64,000 nucleotides of DNA. Origin: JASJCP01 sp051155735. Lineage in GTDB: Bacteria > Cyanobacteriota > Cyanobacteriia > Cyanobacteriales > Xenococcaceae. Below the pieces are notes generated by a model that did not search any database, was not told where the DNA came from, and worked only from the letters and a program-made list of their open reading frames with translations. This document shows positions 52,779 to 61,592 of this stretch, in pieces (the stretch's first letter is position 1; each line of letters opens with the position of its first letter). A program made the position numbers and the translations under genes. Location of the stretch: positions 1-64,000 of the forward strand of contig DAXETX010000089.1 of assembly GCA_051155735.1 (NCBI GenBank), in the 5' to 3' direction.

Positions 52779-54071
52779 TTACTGAATAATATTACGAGCA
52801 GGATCGCCTAAATACACTTGATTTTCAGATTCTTCTTGAGCCAACTCACCAGCAGTATAATTCCAATGTTGGGTTAGCTGTTGTAAAAGTTGGTCTTGCT
52901 GTTGCCGAAAATACTCAATTTGCCAACCACTGTTGATAATAGTAAACCAAACTCGACGCTCTTGATCCAAAGGAATAAACCCGGCTAAAGCACTTACCTG
53001 ATTCAAAGTCCCGGTTTTAACCGTCGTACCAACAGGAATAGCCCGATTTTCCATCGTACCAGTGCGATCTCTTCCTGCTACAGGAAAGATATCTAATACT
53101 TCTAAATTATCGGGTTTGAGCATATTATCAAGGACAAATAACATCCGACTCGCAGCACGGGGCGAGATGCGGTTTTCTACTCCTAAACCAGAACCATTAA
53201 TCAACTGAATTTCCGCAGCAGGTACTTGTGCTTTAGCTGCTGCATAACGTGCTACTTCTGCTGCACCGCCTACTTCATCTGCTAGCATCTGCGATATGGC
53301 ATTATTGCTGTAAATATTCATCTGTCTCAAGATTTCTGCTAAAGGCAAAGACTTGTGCATTAAAATCAACTTGGCATCAGGAGGAACTTTCTGGCTGACT
53401 AAAGTTTTTCCTTTGATTGTTAGTTGGGGGCGAGGTGTCGTAATGGGTAGAGCTAAAAACTGTCTGCTGACTTCTGATGACCACAAATTCACATCTAGCC
53501 CCTGTTGCAGTAAATTGCCAGCTTTTTGAGAATTTGATTGATAATTCATGTAAAACTTGTTATTAACAACCAAATTTCCTTGAATTTCTTGGATTCCTAG
53601 TTGATTTAAACTATTAGCAATAGCAATCGCTTCTTCCCAGACGAAAAAAGGATCGCCGTTTCCTGCGACGATTAAATCACCTTGTAAAATACCCTCTTGA
53701 ATCGTTCCTGTGTGATAAACTCGCGTCACAAATTGATAGTCAGCACCTAATTTCCCCAAAACAGCGAGAGTTGTCGCAATTTTAGTGAGAGAAGCGGCTG
53801 AGGCTGGCGTAGTTCCTTGATAACTAGCCAAATCTTGCCAATCTGACTGTAACCAAAAACCTTGAGTTTGAAGATTAATATTTTTTTGTTGCAAAGTTTG
53901 AAAATAGCGATCAATAATCTGATTTACCGTCGGATCGAGTTGATTCTGAGGCAAACTAAAGATAGCGGTATTTTGCCAAGATACTAGTTCCAATGGTTCT
54001 AACGTAGCGGGAGCATCACCCAATATTTGCCAAAGTAATCCCAGTAAACTTGAACCAATTACCTCTAACAT
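52779..54071 (-). CDS. dacB: D-alanyl-D-alanine carboxypeptidase/endopeptidase (PBP4, DacB)
   Basis: 430 residues. The three active-site motifs of class C penicillin-binding proteins are present: SLTK with S94 and K97, SNN in YSNNAISQ, and KTG in VKTGTLNQVS. The N-terminal 20 residues are hydrophobic and probably a signal peptide. It trims or cleaves peptidoglycan cross-links in the periplasm. Convergent with the GST gene, 5 nt apart. Confidence 0.93.
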   Translation of the reverse strand: MLEVIGSSLLGLLWQILGDAPATLEPLELVSWQNTAIFSLPQNQLDPTVNQIIDRYFQTLQQKNINLQTQGFWLQSDWQDLASYQGTTPASAASLTKIATTLAVLGKLGADYQFVTRVYHTGTIQEGILQGDLIVAGNGDPFFVWEEAIAIANSLNQLGIQEIQGNLVVNNKFYMNYQSNSQKAGNLLQQGLDVNLWSSEVSRQFLALPITTPRPQLTIKGKTLVSQKVPPDAKLILMHKSLPLAEILRQMNIYSNNAISQMLADEVGGAAEVARYAAAKAQVPAAEIQLINGSGLGVENRISPRAASRMLFVLDNMLKPDNLEVLDIFPVAGRDRTGTMENRAIPVGTTVKTGTLNQVSALAGFIPLDQERRVWFTIINSGWQIEYFRQQQDQLLQQLTQHWNYTAGELAQEESENQVYLGDPARNIIQ

Positions 54072-54316
54072 CTAGCAGCTTCCTCGATTAAAATATTGAT
54101 GACGATCACCGATCAACATTATTTATAACTCGATCTTGGTCAGATGTAAGGAATTTTTACTCGTTTAAGTAACACAATGGTAAACTCAATATATTTCTTC
54201 TGACTTCATGAAATTTTCTTAAATGTTGGCTAATTAAGAGTTCACAAAATACAACTCATAATTCATAATTTCTACTAAGACTGTTACAATTTGTAAGGCT
54301 TCTATAAATTTTTTCA

Positions 54317-55363
54317 ATGGGACAAAAGCGCGCAAAAATTGCAGTAGATGCTATGGGGGGCGACCATGCTCCTGATGAAATTGTCTTAGGAGCGATCCGA
54401 GCTGCTGCTGAACTAGATGTAGATCTGTTGCTTGTAGGCGATCGCGATCGCCTACAATTATGCCTCAATGATCATGGTGGCATTGCTGCTACGACAGTGG
54501 AAATTGTCTCCGCTGAGGAGGTAATTACGATGGACGAAAAAGCTACCAGTATCCGCCGTAAACCCAAAGCTTCGATCAATGTAGCGATGAATTTGGTTAA
54601 AGAGCAAAAAGCTCAGGCGGTAGTTTCAGCAGGACACTCAGGAGCAGCTATGTCGGCTGCTCTATTCCGTTTAGGGCGTCTTAAAGGCATAGATCGTCCT
54701 GCGATCGGTGCAGTTTTTCCGACTATCTTGCCTGGTAAGTCGGTAATTGTGTTGGATGTCGGGGCGAATATGGATAGTCGTCCGAAATACCTCGAACAGT
54801 TTGCCTTGATGGGGACAATTTATAGTAAATATGTCCTAGATGTAGAAGCGCCAAAAGTCGGATTGCTCAATATCGGCGAAGAACCAGGAAAAGGTAATGA
54901 ATTAGCAACTCAAACTTACGAGCTTCTAGTTAAAAATACGGCAATTCCTTTTGTCGGTAATGCTGAAGGTCGAGATGTTTTATCAGGCAACTTTGATGTA
55001 ATTGTCTGTGATGGTTTTGTGGGGAATATCCTACTCAAATTTGCCGAAGCAGTAGGAGAGGTGATGTTAAACATTATGCGGGAAGAATTACCCAGAGGAT
55101 GGCGTGGTAAGTTGGGAACAGCTTTACTCAAGCCCAATTTGCAAAACATTAAACAAAGGGTCGATCACGCAGAACATGGAGGAGCATTACTATTTGGGGT
55201 ATCAGGAATTTGTGTTATCGGACACGGTAGTTCGAGATCTCCCTCGATTTTTAATGCGATTCGTTTAGCTAAAGAAGCAATAGATAACGAAGTTTTAGCG
55301 AGAATTGCCTCCTATAATGACCAACATCGCGAGGAAATAACCAACGCAGCTTCTGCTAGTTAA
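54317..55363 (+). CDS. plsX: Phosphate acyltransferase PlsX
   Basis: 348 residues; opens AKIAVDAMGGDHAPDEIVLGA, the invariant PlsX start, with SAGHSGAAMSAALF and HGSSRSPSIFNAIRLA later. It converts acyl-ACP to acyl-phosphate for phospholipid synthesis. Peripheral membrane, cytosolic face. fabH follows 38 nt downstream: plsX-fabH is a widespread pairing of fatty-acid initiation with phospholipid synthesis. Confidence 0.97.
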   Translation: MGQKRAKIAVDAMGGDHAPDEIVLGAIRAAAELDVDLLLVGDRDRLQLCLNDHGGIAATTVEIVSAEEVITMDEKATSIRRKPKASINVAMNLVKEQKAQAVVSAGHSGAAMSAALFRLGRLKGIDRPAIGAVFPTILPGKSVIVLDVGANMDSRPKYLEQFALMGTIYSKYVLDVEAPKVGLLNIGEEPGKGNELATQTYELLVKNTAIPFVGNAEGRDVLSGNFDVIVCDGFVGNILLKFAEAVGEVMLNIMREELPRGWRGKLGTALLKPNLQNIKQRVDHAEHGGALLFGVSGICVIGHGSSRSPSIFNAIRLAKEAIDNEVLARIASYNDQHREEITNAASAS

Positions 55364-55401
55364 AATCATTGATTCCTCACAACAATTAGGGAGACAATAC
55401 G

Positions 55402-56406
55402 TTGAATAACACCAAAACAGGTATTGCAATTATTGGCTGCGGTTCAGCCGTACCACAAACTCAATTAAGTAATCAGCATCTCAGCCAAATAGTAGAAACT
55501 TCCGATGAGTGGATTAGCAGTAGAACAGGGATGAAAAATCGCTGTATTAGTAGTGAAGCTGAAAGTTTAGCGCAATTATCAACTCTAGCAGCCCAAAATG
55601 CCCTTAGTATGGCAGGAATAGCAGCTAAAGATGTAGATTTAATTATTTTGGCAACCTCTACCCCTGACGATCTCTTTGGTAGCGCCACTCAAGTGCAGCA
55701 TTTACTAGGTGCAACTAAAGCCGTGGCTTTTGATTTGACTGCTGCTTGTTCGGGATTTGTTTTTGCTCTGATTACGGCTGCACAGTACATACGGACAGAA
55801 ATGTATCACAATGTAGTGGTAATTGGGGCGGATGTATTATCACGTTGGGTGGATTGGTCAGATCGCACTACCTGTGTATTATTTGGTGATGGAGCAGGAG
55901 CAGTAGTCTGTCAAGGCACAACAGATGGCGATCGCCTTTTGGCAGGAAATATGTATAGTGATGGTAGCCAAAATAATTGTCTTAACCTTAACTATCAAAG
56001 TCAATCTCAGTCTTTAGTCGCCGATATTACCGTACAATCTGGGACATACCAACCGATTACGATGAATGGACGAGAAGTTTATCGCTTCGCCGTAGCTAAA
56101 GTTCCCGAAGCGATTGAAAAAGCCATATTTCAGGCTGGGATCTCTATCGAAGATCTCGATTGGCTGTTACTACATCAGGCAAATCAACGCATTATGGACG
56201 CAGTTGCCAAAAGACTCAAACTTCCCCCAGAAAAAGTTTTGAGTAAAATCGCTGACTATGGTAATACTTCTGCTGCTTCGATACCCTTGACTTTGGATGC
56301 AGCAGTTAGAGAAAACAAAGTTAAAGCTGGAGACATAATTGCTGCTTCTGGTTTTGGTGCAGGGCTAACTTGGAGTTCTGCTATTTTTAGGTGGGGGAAG
56401 TTTTAG
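55402..56406 (+). CDS. fabH: Beta-ketoacyl-ACP synthase III
   Basis: 334 residues. Catalytic C116 (TAACSGFVFAL), His in LLHQANQRIMDA and Asn in YGNTSAASIP make up the condensing triad. It starts fatty-acid chains from acetyl-CoA and malonyl-ACP. The start codon is TTG, with AGGGAG eight bases upstream; no better start exists. Operon with plsX. Confidence 0.97.
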   Translation: MNNTKTGIAIIGCGSAVPQTQLSNQHLSQIVETSDEWISSRTGMKNRCISSEAESLAQLSTLAAQNALSMAGIAAKDVDLIILATSTPDDLFGSATQVQHLLGATKAVAFDLTAACSGFVFALITAAQYIRTEMYHNVVVIGADVLSRWVDWSDRTTCVLFGDGAGAVVCQGTTDGDRLLAGNMYSDGSQNNCLNLNYQSQSQSLVADITVQSGTYQPITMNGREVYRFAVAKVPEAIEKAIFQAGISIEDLDWLLLHQANQRIMDAVAKRLKLPPEKVLSKIADYGNTSAASIPLTLDAAVRENKVKAGDIIAASGFGAGLTWSSAIFRWGKF

Positions 56407-56461
56407 TAGTTAGCAACTTTATCACAATTTTTCAGTTAGGTCAATGATTAATTGATCGGTT

Positions 56462-57100
56462 TTAGTTGAAAGCATCTTTTAGTGCAGTTCTAGCTGCTAA
56501 GTGATTGCGAGTCGAAAGTAAGATATCTTTTTCTCTTTCTAAACGCAGTGAGGTATCTTGCATTTCTAATAATTCTTGCTGTTCATCAGCTACACCATAA
56601 AGATTGCTAGCTACCCAATAAGATAACTCTCTTGGTAAGTCGGGAAGATCGTCAGGAAGCTCAATTTTTTGACTGGTAAGTTTAGCCGATAAATGAACCA
56701 CATCTTTGAGCAGTGTCTCAACTTCTTTCGCTAACGGTTTGAGGTCTTCTGTGGTAGATTTGTCTTCGACCCATTCTACTAAACCAACTTTGTAGGGTTT
56801 TTCTCTGACATACTCTAAAACTCGAAATCTTTGTTGACCAATAGTCAAAATCTTCATGCGGTCATCTTTTAGCCGTTGAAAATGGAGAATTTCCGCACAA
56901 CAGCCATAATCGGCAATTTTTCCTGTCGTCGGATCGATCGATAATACCCCGAATCGGCGATCGCTTTCTAGAATCGTATTCATCATAATTCGGTAGCGAA
57001 ACTCAAAAATGTGTAGGGGTAGAGGACGAGTCGGAAATAGGACTACTTCGGGAAGGGGAAATAAAGGTAATTCTCTAACAGCAATGGAAGAAGAGGTCAT
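56462..57100 (-). CDS. Lon N-terminal (substrate-binding) domain protein
   Basis: 212 residues comprising only the LON substrate-binding domain: PLFPLPEVVLFPTRPLPLHIFEFRYR at about 12-37 and QRFRVLEY further on, then a helical C-terminal part. No AAA+ or protease domain is attached. Such stand-alone proteins are universal in cyanobacteria; the role is unknown and may be in substrate recognition or regulation. Same strand as speE. Confidence 0.93.
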   Translation of the reverse strand: MTSSSIAVRELPLFPLPEVVLFPTRPLPLHIFEFRYRIMMNTILESDRRFGVLSIDPTTGKIADYGCCAEILHFQRLKDDRMKILTIGQQRFRVLEYVREKPYKVGLVEWVEDKSTTEDLKPLAKEVETLLKDVVHLSAKLTSQKIELPDDLPDLPRELSYWVASNLYGVADEQQELLEMQDTSLRLEREKDILLSTRNHLAARTALKDAFN

Positions 57101-57209
57101 ATTTATAGAAAACTTAATAGATTACTGATTAAAAAGATTAGAATTTCTTTTCTCTACTGTAACGAATTTTGCGAAGGAAACTTATTCCCAAATTGCTTGT
57201 TGCTGCTTT

Positions 57210-58100
57210 TTAAAGCATTTTTTGGATCGAAGTAGGCAAAGCAAAAGCGGATTGATGCACCGCCAGATTGTAATATTTTAAGTCATGTTTCTGAGTAAAT
57301 TGGCTAGCGCGATCGCGATTAAAACTCAAGGGAGATAATTCTGACTTGGTGCAATAAGTCAGACTCCACATTCCGCTGGGATACATGGGAATAAAGACTA
57401 AATAGGGATACACTTTCTCTTTGCCAAAAACTTGTTTCAGGCATTGATTCAGTTCGACAAAAGCTTTGGGGTTAAAAGTTGGTGATTCACTTTGTACAGT
57501 AACTAAACCCTCAGAACGCAAACAGCGATAAACATCTTGATAAAACCCTTGAGTAAATAAGCCTTCAGCAGGACCTACAGGATCGGAAGAGTCGATAATA
57601 ACCAAATCATAACTATCATCGGCAGCTTCTTTGACAAATTTAATACCATCATCAATGAGTAACTCTAACTTAGGATGCTCTAAAGCAACAGCAATAGTCG
57701 GTAAAAACTGTTTAGCAGCCCGTACTACTACTTCATCGATCTCTACCATGGTAATAGTTTCGATCTGGTCGTAGCGGACTAATTCTCTGACGGTTCCTCC
57801 ATCTCCCCCACCAATTACCAATATATCTTTGATGTTTGAGTCGGGCAGAGCCTGGGATGGGCGACTCAACATTGGCACATGAACCAGCATTTCATGATAA
57901 GAGGCTTCATCTACTTCGGTACACATCACCATCCGATCGATAGTTAACATTTTACCGCGATCGCAAGTAGTAAATACTTCTACTGTTTGATAAGGAGACT
58001 TTTCACAAAATAGCCGTTCTTTAATCCGAATTGATAACGCCGTAGTATTATTTCGATCAATTACCCATTCATCAGGGTTAAATTCTTCAGCATGATTCAT
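57210..58100 (-). CDS. speE: Polyamine aminopropyltransferase (spermidine synthase)
   Basis: 296 residues. SAM-type fold with VIGGGDGGTVRELVRY (about 93-108) and the catalytic DSSDPVGPAEGLFT region. Transfers an aminopropyl group from decarboxylated SAM to putrescine or a related amine. The length and N-terminal beta-domain (ALSIRIKERLFCEKSPYQTVEVF) are typical. Cytosolic. The Lon-N gene lies downstream, 109 nt away. Confidence 0.95.
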   Translation of the reverse strand: MNHAEEFNPDEWVIDRNNTTALSIRIKERLFCEKSPYQTVEVFTTCDRGKMLTIDRMVMCTEVDEASYHEMLVHVPMLSRPSQALPDSNIKDILVIGGGDGGTVRELVRYDQIETITMVEIDEVVVRAAKQFLPTIAVALEHPKLELLIDDGIKFVKEAADDSYDLVIIDSSDPVGPAEGLFTQGFYQDVYRCLRSEGLVTVQSESPTFNPKAFVELNQCLKQVFGKEKVYPYLVFIPMYPSGMWSLTYCTKSELSPLSFNRDRASQFTQKHDLKYYNLAVHQSAFALPTSIQKML

Positions 58101-58356
58101 TTGATTTGTGCCTAAACAAAATTAATTAGACATATTATTGTACTCTCAACTTTACCAACTAGAAAGAAAGTAGGGAAATCGATCAATCGCGCAAACGACG
58201 GACATGGGACACAACTTCATATTTATCTCCAACTAAAGGTAGATTTAAAAAAACCGCAAAAAGATCAGAGTGAAAGGAGATAAGTAATTAGATTGGGCTA
58301 ACAAGTTACTTGGCGGAAACTAATGGCTTACTAACCGTAATTTTTGAGGAAATAAA

Positions 58357-59748
58357 ATGCATTTTAAGCAATTTTATTTAGAAAGCCTCGGTCATGCGTC
58401 CTATTTCATCGGCTCGGAACAGACGGGTGAAGCTTTGGTATTAGATGTGAGAAGAGATGTCGATATCTACTTTGAAGAAGCTCGTTCTCAAGGGATGCAG
58501 CTAACCTATGCTGCGGATACTCACCAGCATAACGACTATCTAACAGGAATTTGTGAGTTACCCCAAAGGGGAGAAGTACAGCTAATTGGTAGTGCCCGTG
58601 CCGATTTAGGTTATCAGGTGCGTTCGATGGGAGATGGCGATCGCCTAGAAATGGGGGAAGTGGTTTTTGAAGCGATGCACACACCTGGACACACTCCAGA
58701 ACATATCAGCTTCTTAGTAACAGACCGTTCTCGTGGAGAAGAACCTGTGATGTTTCTTTCTGGTGGGTCTTTGTTAGTCGATGATGTCGGTCGCCCTGAT
58801 TTATTGGGTTCTTCGGACGATATTCAAAAGCACGCTGGTCAACTGTGTCAGACACTTCAAGCAAAAATTCTCAAGCTACCAGACTATGTGCAGGTTTATC
58901 CGACTCATGTGGCTGGCTCTCTTTGTGGCGGAAACATTGGCAGTCGTCTTTCGACGACCATTGGCTACGAACGACGGATGAATCAGATGCTAGCTGGCAT
59001 CGCCTCTAAAGATGAGTTTGTCAAGCAATGTATTAATTTAGAAGAACTCCCTGCTGTACCGCCTTATTGGTCTAGAATGCGGCAACAAAATCAGCAAGGA
59101 CCACCATTGTTAGGAGTTCTCGCCAATCCTCCCGCCTTAGATGTGGAACAATTTGATCGCCTGCGTTCGGACGGTGCAATAGTATTAGATTGTCGTTCGC
59201 CCGAAGCTTTTGCCAGTCACATTTCTGGCGCACTCAACGTCCACGATGGTTCTTCCTTTGCTACTTGGGCGGGGACAATTTTACCCCCAGATGTACCGCT
59301 AATTTTAGTGCTGGAAAAAGCCAGCGATCTGTGGGATGTCTGTTGGCAGTTACTCCGCATTGGTTACGACTTACCCAAAGGTTGGTTGGCAGGGGGAATG
59401 ATGGCATGGCGCACCGCAGCCAAAGAACTTGAGTTTATGCCCTTAATGAGCGTAAGAGATTTAAACCGACAGCTTCAGCGTCAAGACGATCTATTTGTCT
59501 TAGATGTCCGTCAAAAAACCGAATGGCGCTCAGGACATATTAAAGAAGCAACTCATATTACAGGGGCAGAATTACCCGAACGGTACAAGGAAGTACCCAG
59601 AGAAAAACCCGTGGCGGTAGTTTGTGGTAGTGGCTATCGCTCTTCCGTTAGTGCTAGTCTGCTCAAACACCAAGGATATAAAGATGTCGTCAACGTTTTA
59701 GGCGGGATGACTGGTTGGAAAAATGCGGGATTTGAAACTGTTAGTTAG
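58357..59748 (+). CDS. MBL-fold persulfide dioxygenase-like protein fused to two rhodanese domains
   Basis: 463 residues. The N-terminal metallo-beta-lactamase domain has H56, H58 and D60 (DTHQHNDYLTG, with Tyr where many enzymes have a final His) and the HTPGHTPEH block. Two rhodanese domains follow (about 260-350 and 365-460). The first has no catalytic Cys (loop LVLEKASD), the second has it in VAVVCGSGYRS. ETHE1-type enzymes oxidise glutathione persulfide to sulfite, and rhodaneses move sulfane sulfur. GAGGAA five bases before the ATG. Followed by a BLH phosphatase gene. Confidence 0.9.
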   Translation: MHFKQFYLESLGHASYFIGSEQTGEALVLDVRRDVDIYFEEARSQGMQLTYAADTHQHNDYLTGICELPQRGEVQLIGSARADLGYQVRSMGDGDRLEMGEVVFEAMHTPGHTPEHISFLVTDRSRGEEPVMFLSGGSLLVDDVGRPDLLGSSDDIQKHAGQLCQTLQAKILKLPDYVQVYPTHVAGSLCGGNIGSRLSTTIGYERRMNQMLAGIASKDEFVKQCINLEELPAVPPYWSRMRQQNQQGPPLLGVLANPPALDVEQFDRLRSDGAIVLDCRSPEAFASHISGALNVHDGSSFATWAGTILPPDVPLILVLEKASDLWDVCWQLLRIGYDLPKGWLAGGMMAWRTAAKELEFMPLMSVRDLNRQLQRQDDLFVLDVRQKTEWRSGHIKEATHITGAELPERYKEVPREKPVAVVCGSGYRSSVSASLLKHQGYKDVVNVLGGMTGWKNAGFETVS

Positions 59749-59805
59749 TCATTAGTCATTACGATTGGCAGCAGGACCTAAAAACTTGAAATAAAGGAGT
59801 TTATC

Positions 59806-60267
59806 ATGTCAGACCGAATTAAGATTAGCGATCGCTTTACCGTCAGTCGCACTCAACCAACTCAAGAAGATTTCTCAGAAATTAAGCAGCAAGGCTTTCA
59901 ATCTATAGTCAATTTGCGGACAGCAGGAGAAGATGATCTGCCTTTCTCCCCCCAAGAAGAAGGAGAAATAGTCAGAGGGTTAGGAATGCAATATCTACAC
60001 CTTCCAGTCTCTAGAGAAAATCTCGACTCTGAGAAAGTCGATCGCTTTCGTCAAGAAACTGCCGAGTTACCAAAACCAATTCTAGTTCATTGCCATACAG
60101 GAAGACGTTCAGGAGCTTTTGTGATGATGGATGTGGCGGTAAAAGAAGGAATGTCGGGCGAAAAAACTGTCCAAAAAGCCAAAGACATGGGTTTTAAATG
60201 CGATGTACCTCATCTAGAAGAGTTTGTGGAAAACTACGTCGATAGTCATCAGAAACAACCTACTTAA
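59806..60267 (+). CDS. Beta-lactamase hydrolase-like (BLH) phosphatase-fold protein
   Basis: 153 residues, dual-specificity phosphatase fold. The active-site loop VHCHTGRRSG (C96, G99, R101, S102) matches the CxxGxRS signature of BLH proteins. In sulfide-oxidation operons BLH accompanies persulfide dioxygenase; here the preceding gene (57 nt away) is that enzyme, which supports a sulfur role. AAGGAG lies seven bases upstream of the ATG. A repeat element begins 11 nt after its stop. Confidence 0.88.
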   Translation: MSDRIKISDRFTVSRTQPTQEDFSEIKQQGFQSIVNLRTAGEDDLPFSPQEEGEIVRGLGMQYLHLPVSRENLDSEKVDRFRQETAELPKPILVHCHTGRRSGAFVMMDVAVKEGMSGEKTVQKAKDMGFKCDVPHLEEFVENYVDSHQKQPT

Positions 60268-60277
60268 GACGAAATAC

Positions 60278-60376
60278 GTAGCTGGGTGTAATTAAATATA
60301 AAATGGAAAACTATTTGTCGGCTTTCAATACCCCACTACTCCACATCATCTTTAACTTAATTGTTCCTACCTACTT
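60278..60376 (-). repeat. Dispersed ~100 bp repeat R1, copy B
   Basis: The inverted counterpart of 5566-5672, about 55 kb away. It matches at 92 of 99 positions with one 8-base gap (ATACTGGG-type block missing here). It begins 11 nt after the BLH stop codon, like copy A, which begins 3 nt after a stop. The terminal inverted repeat is slightly decayed (TTTAAATATA versus ATCTTTAA). Confidence 0.85.
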
Positions 60377-60501
60377 ATGAATGTGGTGAGAAATTAGGCA
60401 TTGGTGACAAGTTAAGAAAAGCAGAGTTAAGTCAATTCAAAATTCATGCATTAAAGACAATTAGTGCTGGGTTGTACCCGCCACTAATTGAAGACCGCTA
60501 A
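60361..60501 (+). pseudogene. 3' remnant of an unidentified gene
   Basis: From the R1 boundary, one frame runs without stops to TAA at 60499-60501, and its 40 or so last codons look coding (YECGEKLGIGDKLRKAEL ... KTISAGLYPPLIEDR). There is no credible start codon, and a stop sits at the R1 edge. It probably is the C-terminal end of a gene cut by the repeat or by a rearrangement. Family not recognised. Confidence 0.35.
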
Positions 60502-60549
60502 ATTTTCTCTCTGCCACAAAAGAGGAGTAACTTGAAAATGACTTAAAAA

Positions 60550-60577
60550 CTAAAAGCTAAAAGCTAAAAACTAAAAA
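60550..60577. repeat. Tandem heptamer repeat
   Basis: Four tandem copies of CTAAAAG/CTAAAAA ending directly in repeat R2. Short tandemly repeated heptamers are typical of cyanobacterial intergenic DNA. Confidence 0.8.
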
Positions 60578-60615
60578 CTAGTTGACAAACAACACAAGCC
60601 CCTAACTTGTCACGA
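60574..60615 (-). repeat. Dispersed 42 bp terminator-like repeat R2, copy 2
   Basis: 40 of 42 bases identical to 34175-34216; both substitutions lie in the loop or stem tip. On the minus strand the TGACAAG/TTTGTCA stem (one mispair) is followed by ACTAGTTTTTAG, 15 nt after the stop of the ABC ATPase gene, fitting a terminator. Confidence 0.8.
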
Positions 60616-60629
60616 ATTGTTTTCAGTCC

Positions 60630-61592
60630 CTAGTCTCCCGCTTTCATGTTTGATGCTGAATCAACTTCTTCAGTAGTAAGTTCTAAAAAGACATCTTCTA
60701 AGCTGGGGCGAGTCCGACGCATTTCGTATAAACTCAAACCTTGATTAACAATTATCGTGGCAATATCTTTCCCTGGTTCGATTCCAGAATGACAGCTAAT
60801 CTCCAAAATAGTCCGAGCATTTTGCAGTTGTTGTCGAACATTGGTGATGCCTGAAATTTGTTTGAGTCGCGGTAAGATCAAGGAGACATCTCCTGCTACT
60901 TCTATTTGATAACCATAACCACCAGAAAGACGATCTATTAGCTCTATGGGAGTATTAGTCGCTACTATTTTACCCCGATTAATAATCATTACCCGATCGC
61001 AGGTCATACTGACTTCTGGCAAAATATGAGTCGAAAGAATAACTGTATGTTGCCCTGCAAGACTTTTAATTAGATGCCGAACTTCGATAATTTGTCTGGG
61101 GTCGAGTCCTACCGTTGGTTCATCTAAAATAATTACTGGCGGATCGTGGACAATTGCTTGAGCAATACCGACTCTTTGACGATAGCCTTTAGAGAGTTTA
61201 GCGATCGCTACTTGTCTTTGATCGCTTAACTGACATCTTTCAAGAGCAGAGGTAACTTGCTTCTGGCGATCGCGTCTAGCAACACCTTTAATTTTAGCGA
61301 CAAAATTTAAAAAGTTCTGTACCGTCATATCCAGATACAAAGGCGGATTTTCGGGTAAGTAACCAATCCGCCGTCGTACTTCGAGCGATTGTTCGTGAAC
61401 ATCATAGCCTGCTATTTTGGCAGTTCCTTTACTAGCTGGTAGATAACCAGCTAAAATGCGCATCGTGGTAGTTTTTCCCGCACCATTAGGACCTAAAAAC
61501 CCCAAAATTTCTCCTGCATTAACCGTAAAATCAACATCCTCAATAGCGGTTGTTTTACCATAAATTTTGCTGAGATGTTCTACTTCAATCAT
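60630..61592 (-). CDS. ABC transporter ATP-binding protein (ABC-2/GldA-like)
   Basis: 320 residues. Walker A GPNGAGKTTT (about 34-43), signature LSKGYRQRVG and Walker B VIILDEPTVGLDP are intact; the C-terminal extension (about 220-320) is typical of drug/gliding-type export ATPases. It needs an ABC-2 permease, usually encoded just downstream, but downstream here is a repeat-rich gap. It overlaps the small membrane protein gene upstream by 8 nt, so the two are translationally coupled. Substrate unknown. Confidence 0.92.
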   Translation of the reverse strand: MIEVEHLSKIYGKTTAIEDVDFTVNAGEILGFLGPNGAGKTTTMRILAGYLPASKGTAKIAGYDVHEQSLEVRRRIGYLPENPPLYLDMTVQNFLNFVAKIKGVARRDRQKQVTSALERCQLSDQRQVAIAKLSKGYRQRVGIAQAIVHDPPVIILDEPTVGLDPRQIIEVRHLIKSLAGQHTVILSTHILPEVSMTCDRVMIINRGKIVATNTPIELIDRLSGGYGYQIEVAGDVSLILPRLKQISGITNVRQQLQNARTILEISCHSGIEPGKDIATIIVNQGLSLYEMRRTRPSLEDVFLELTTEEVDSASNMKAGD

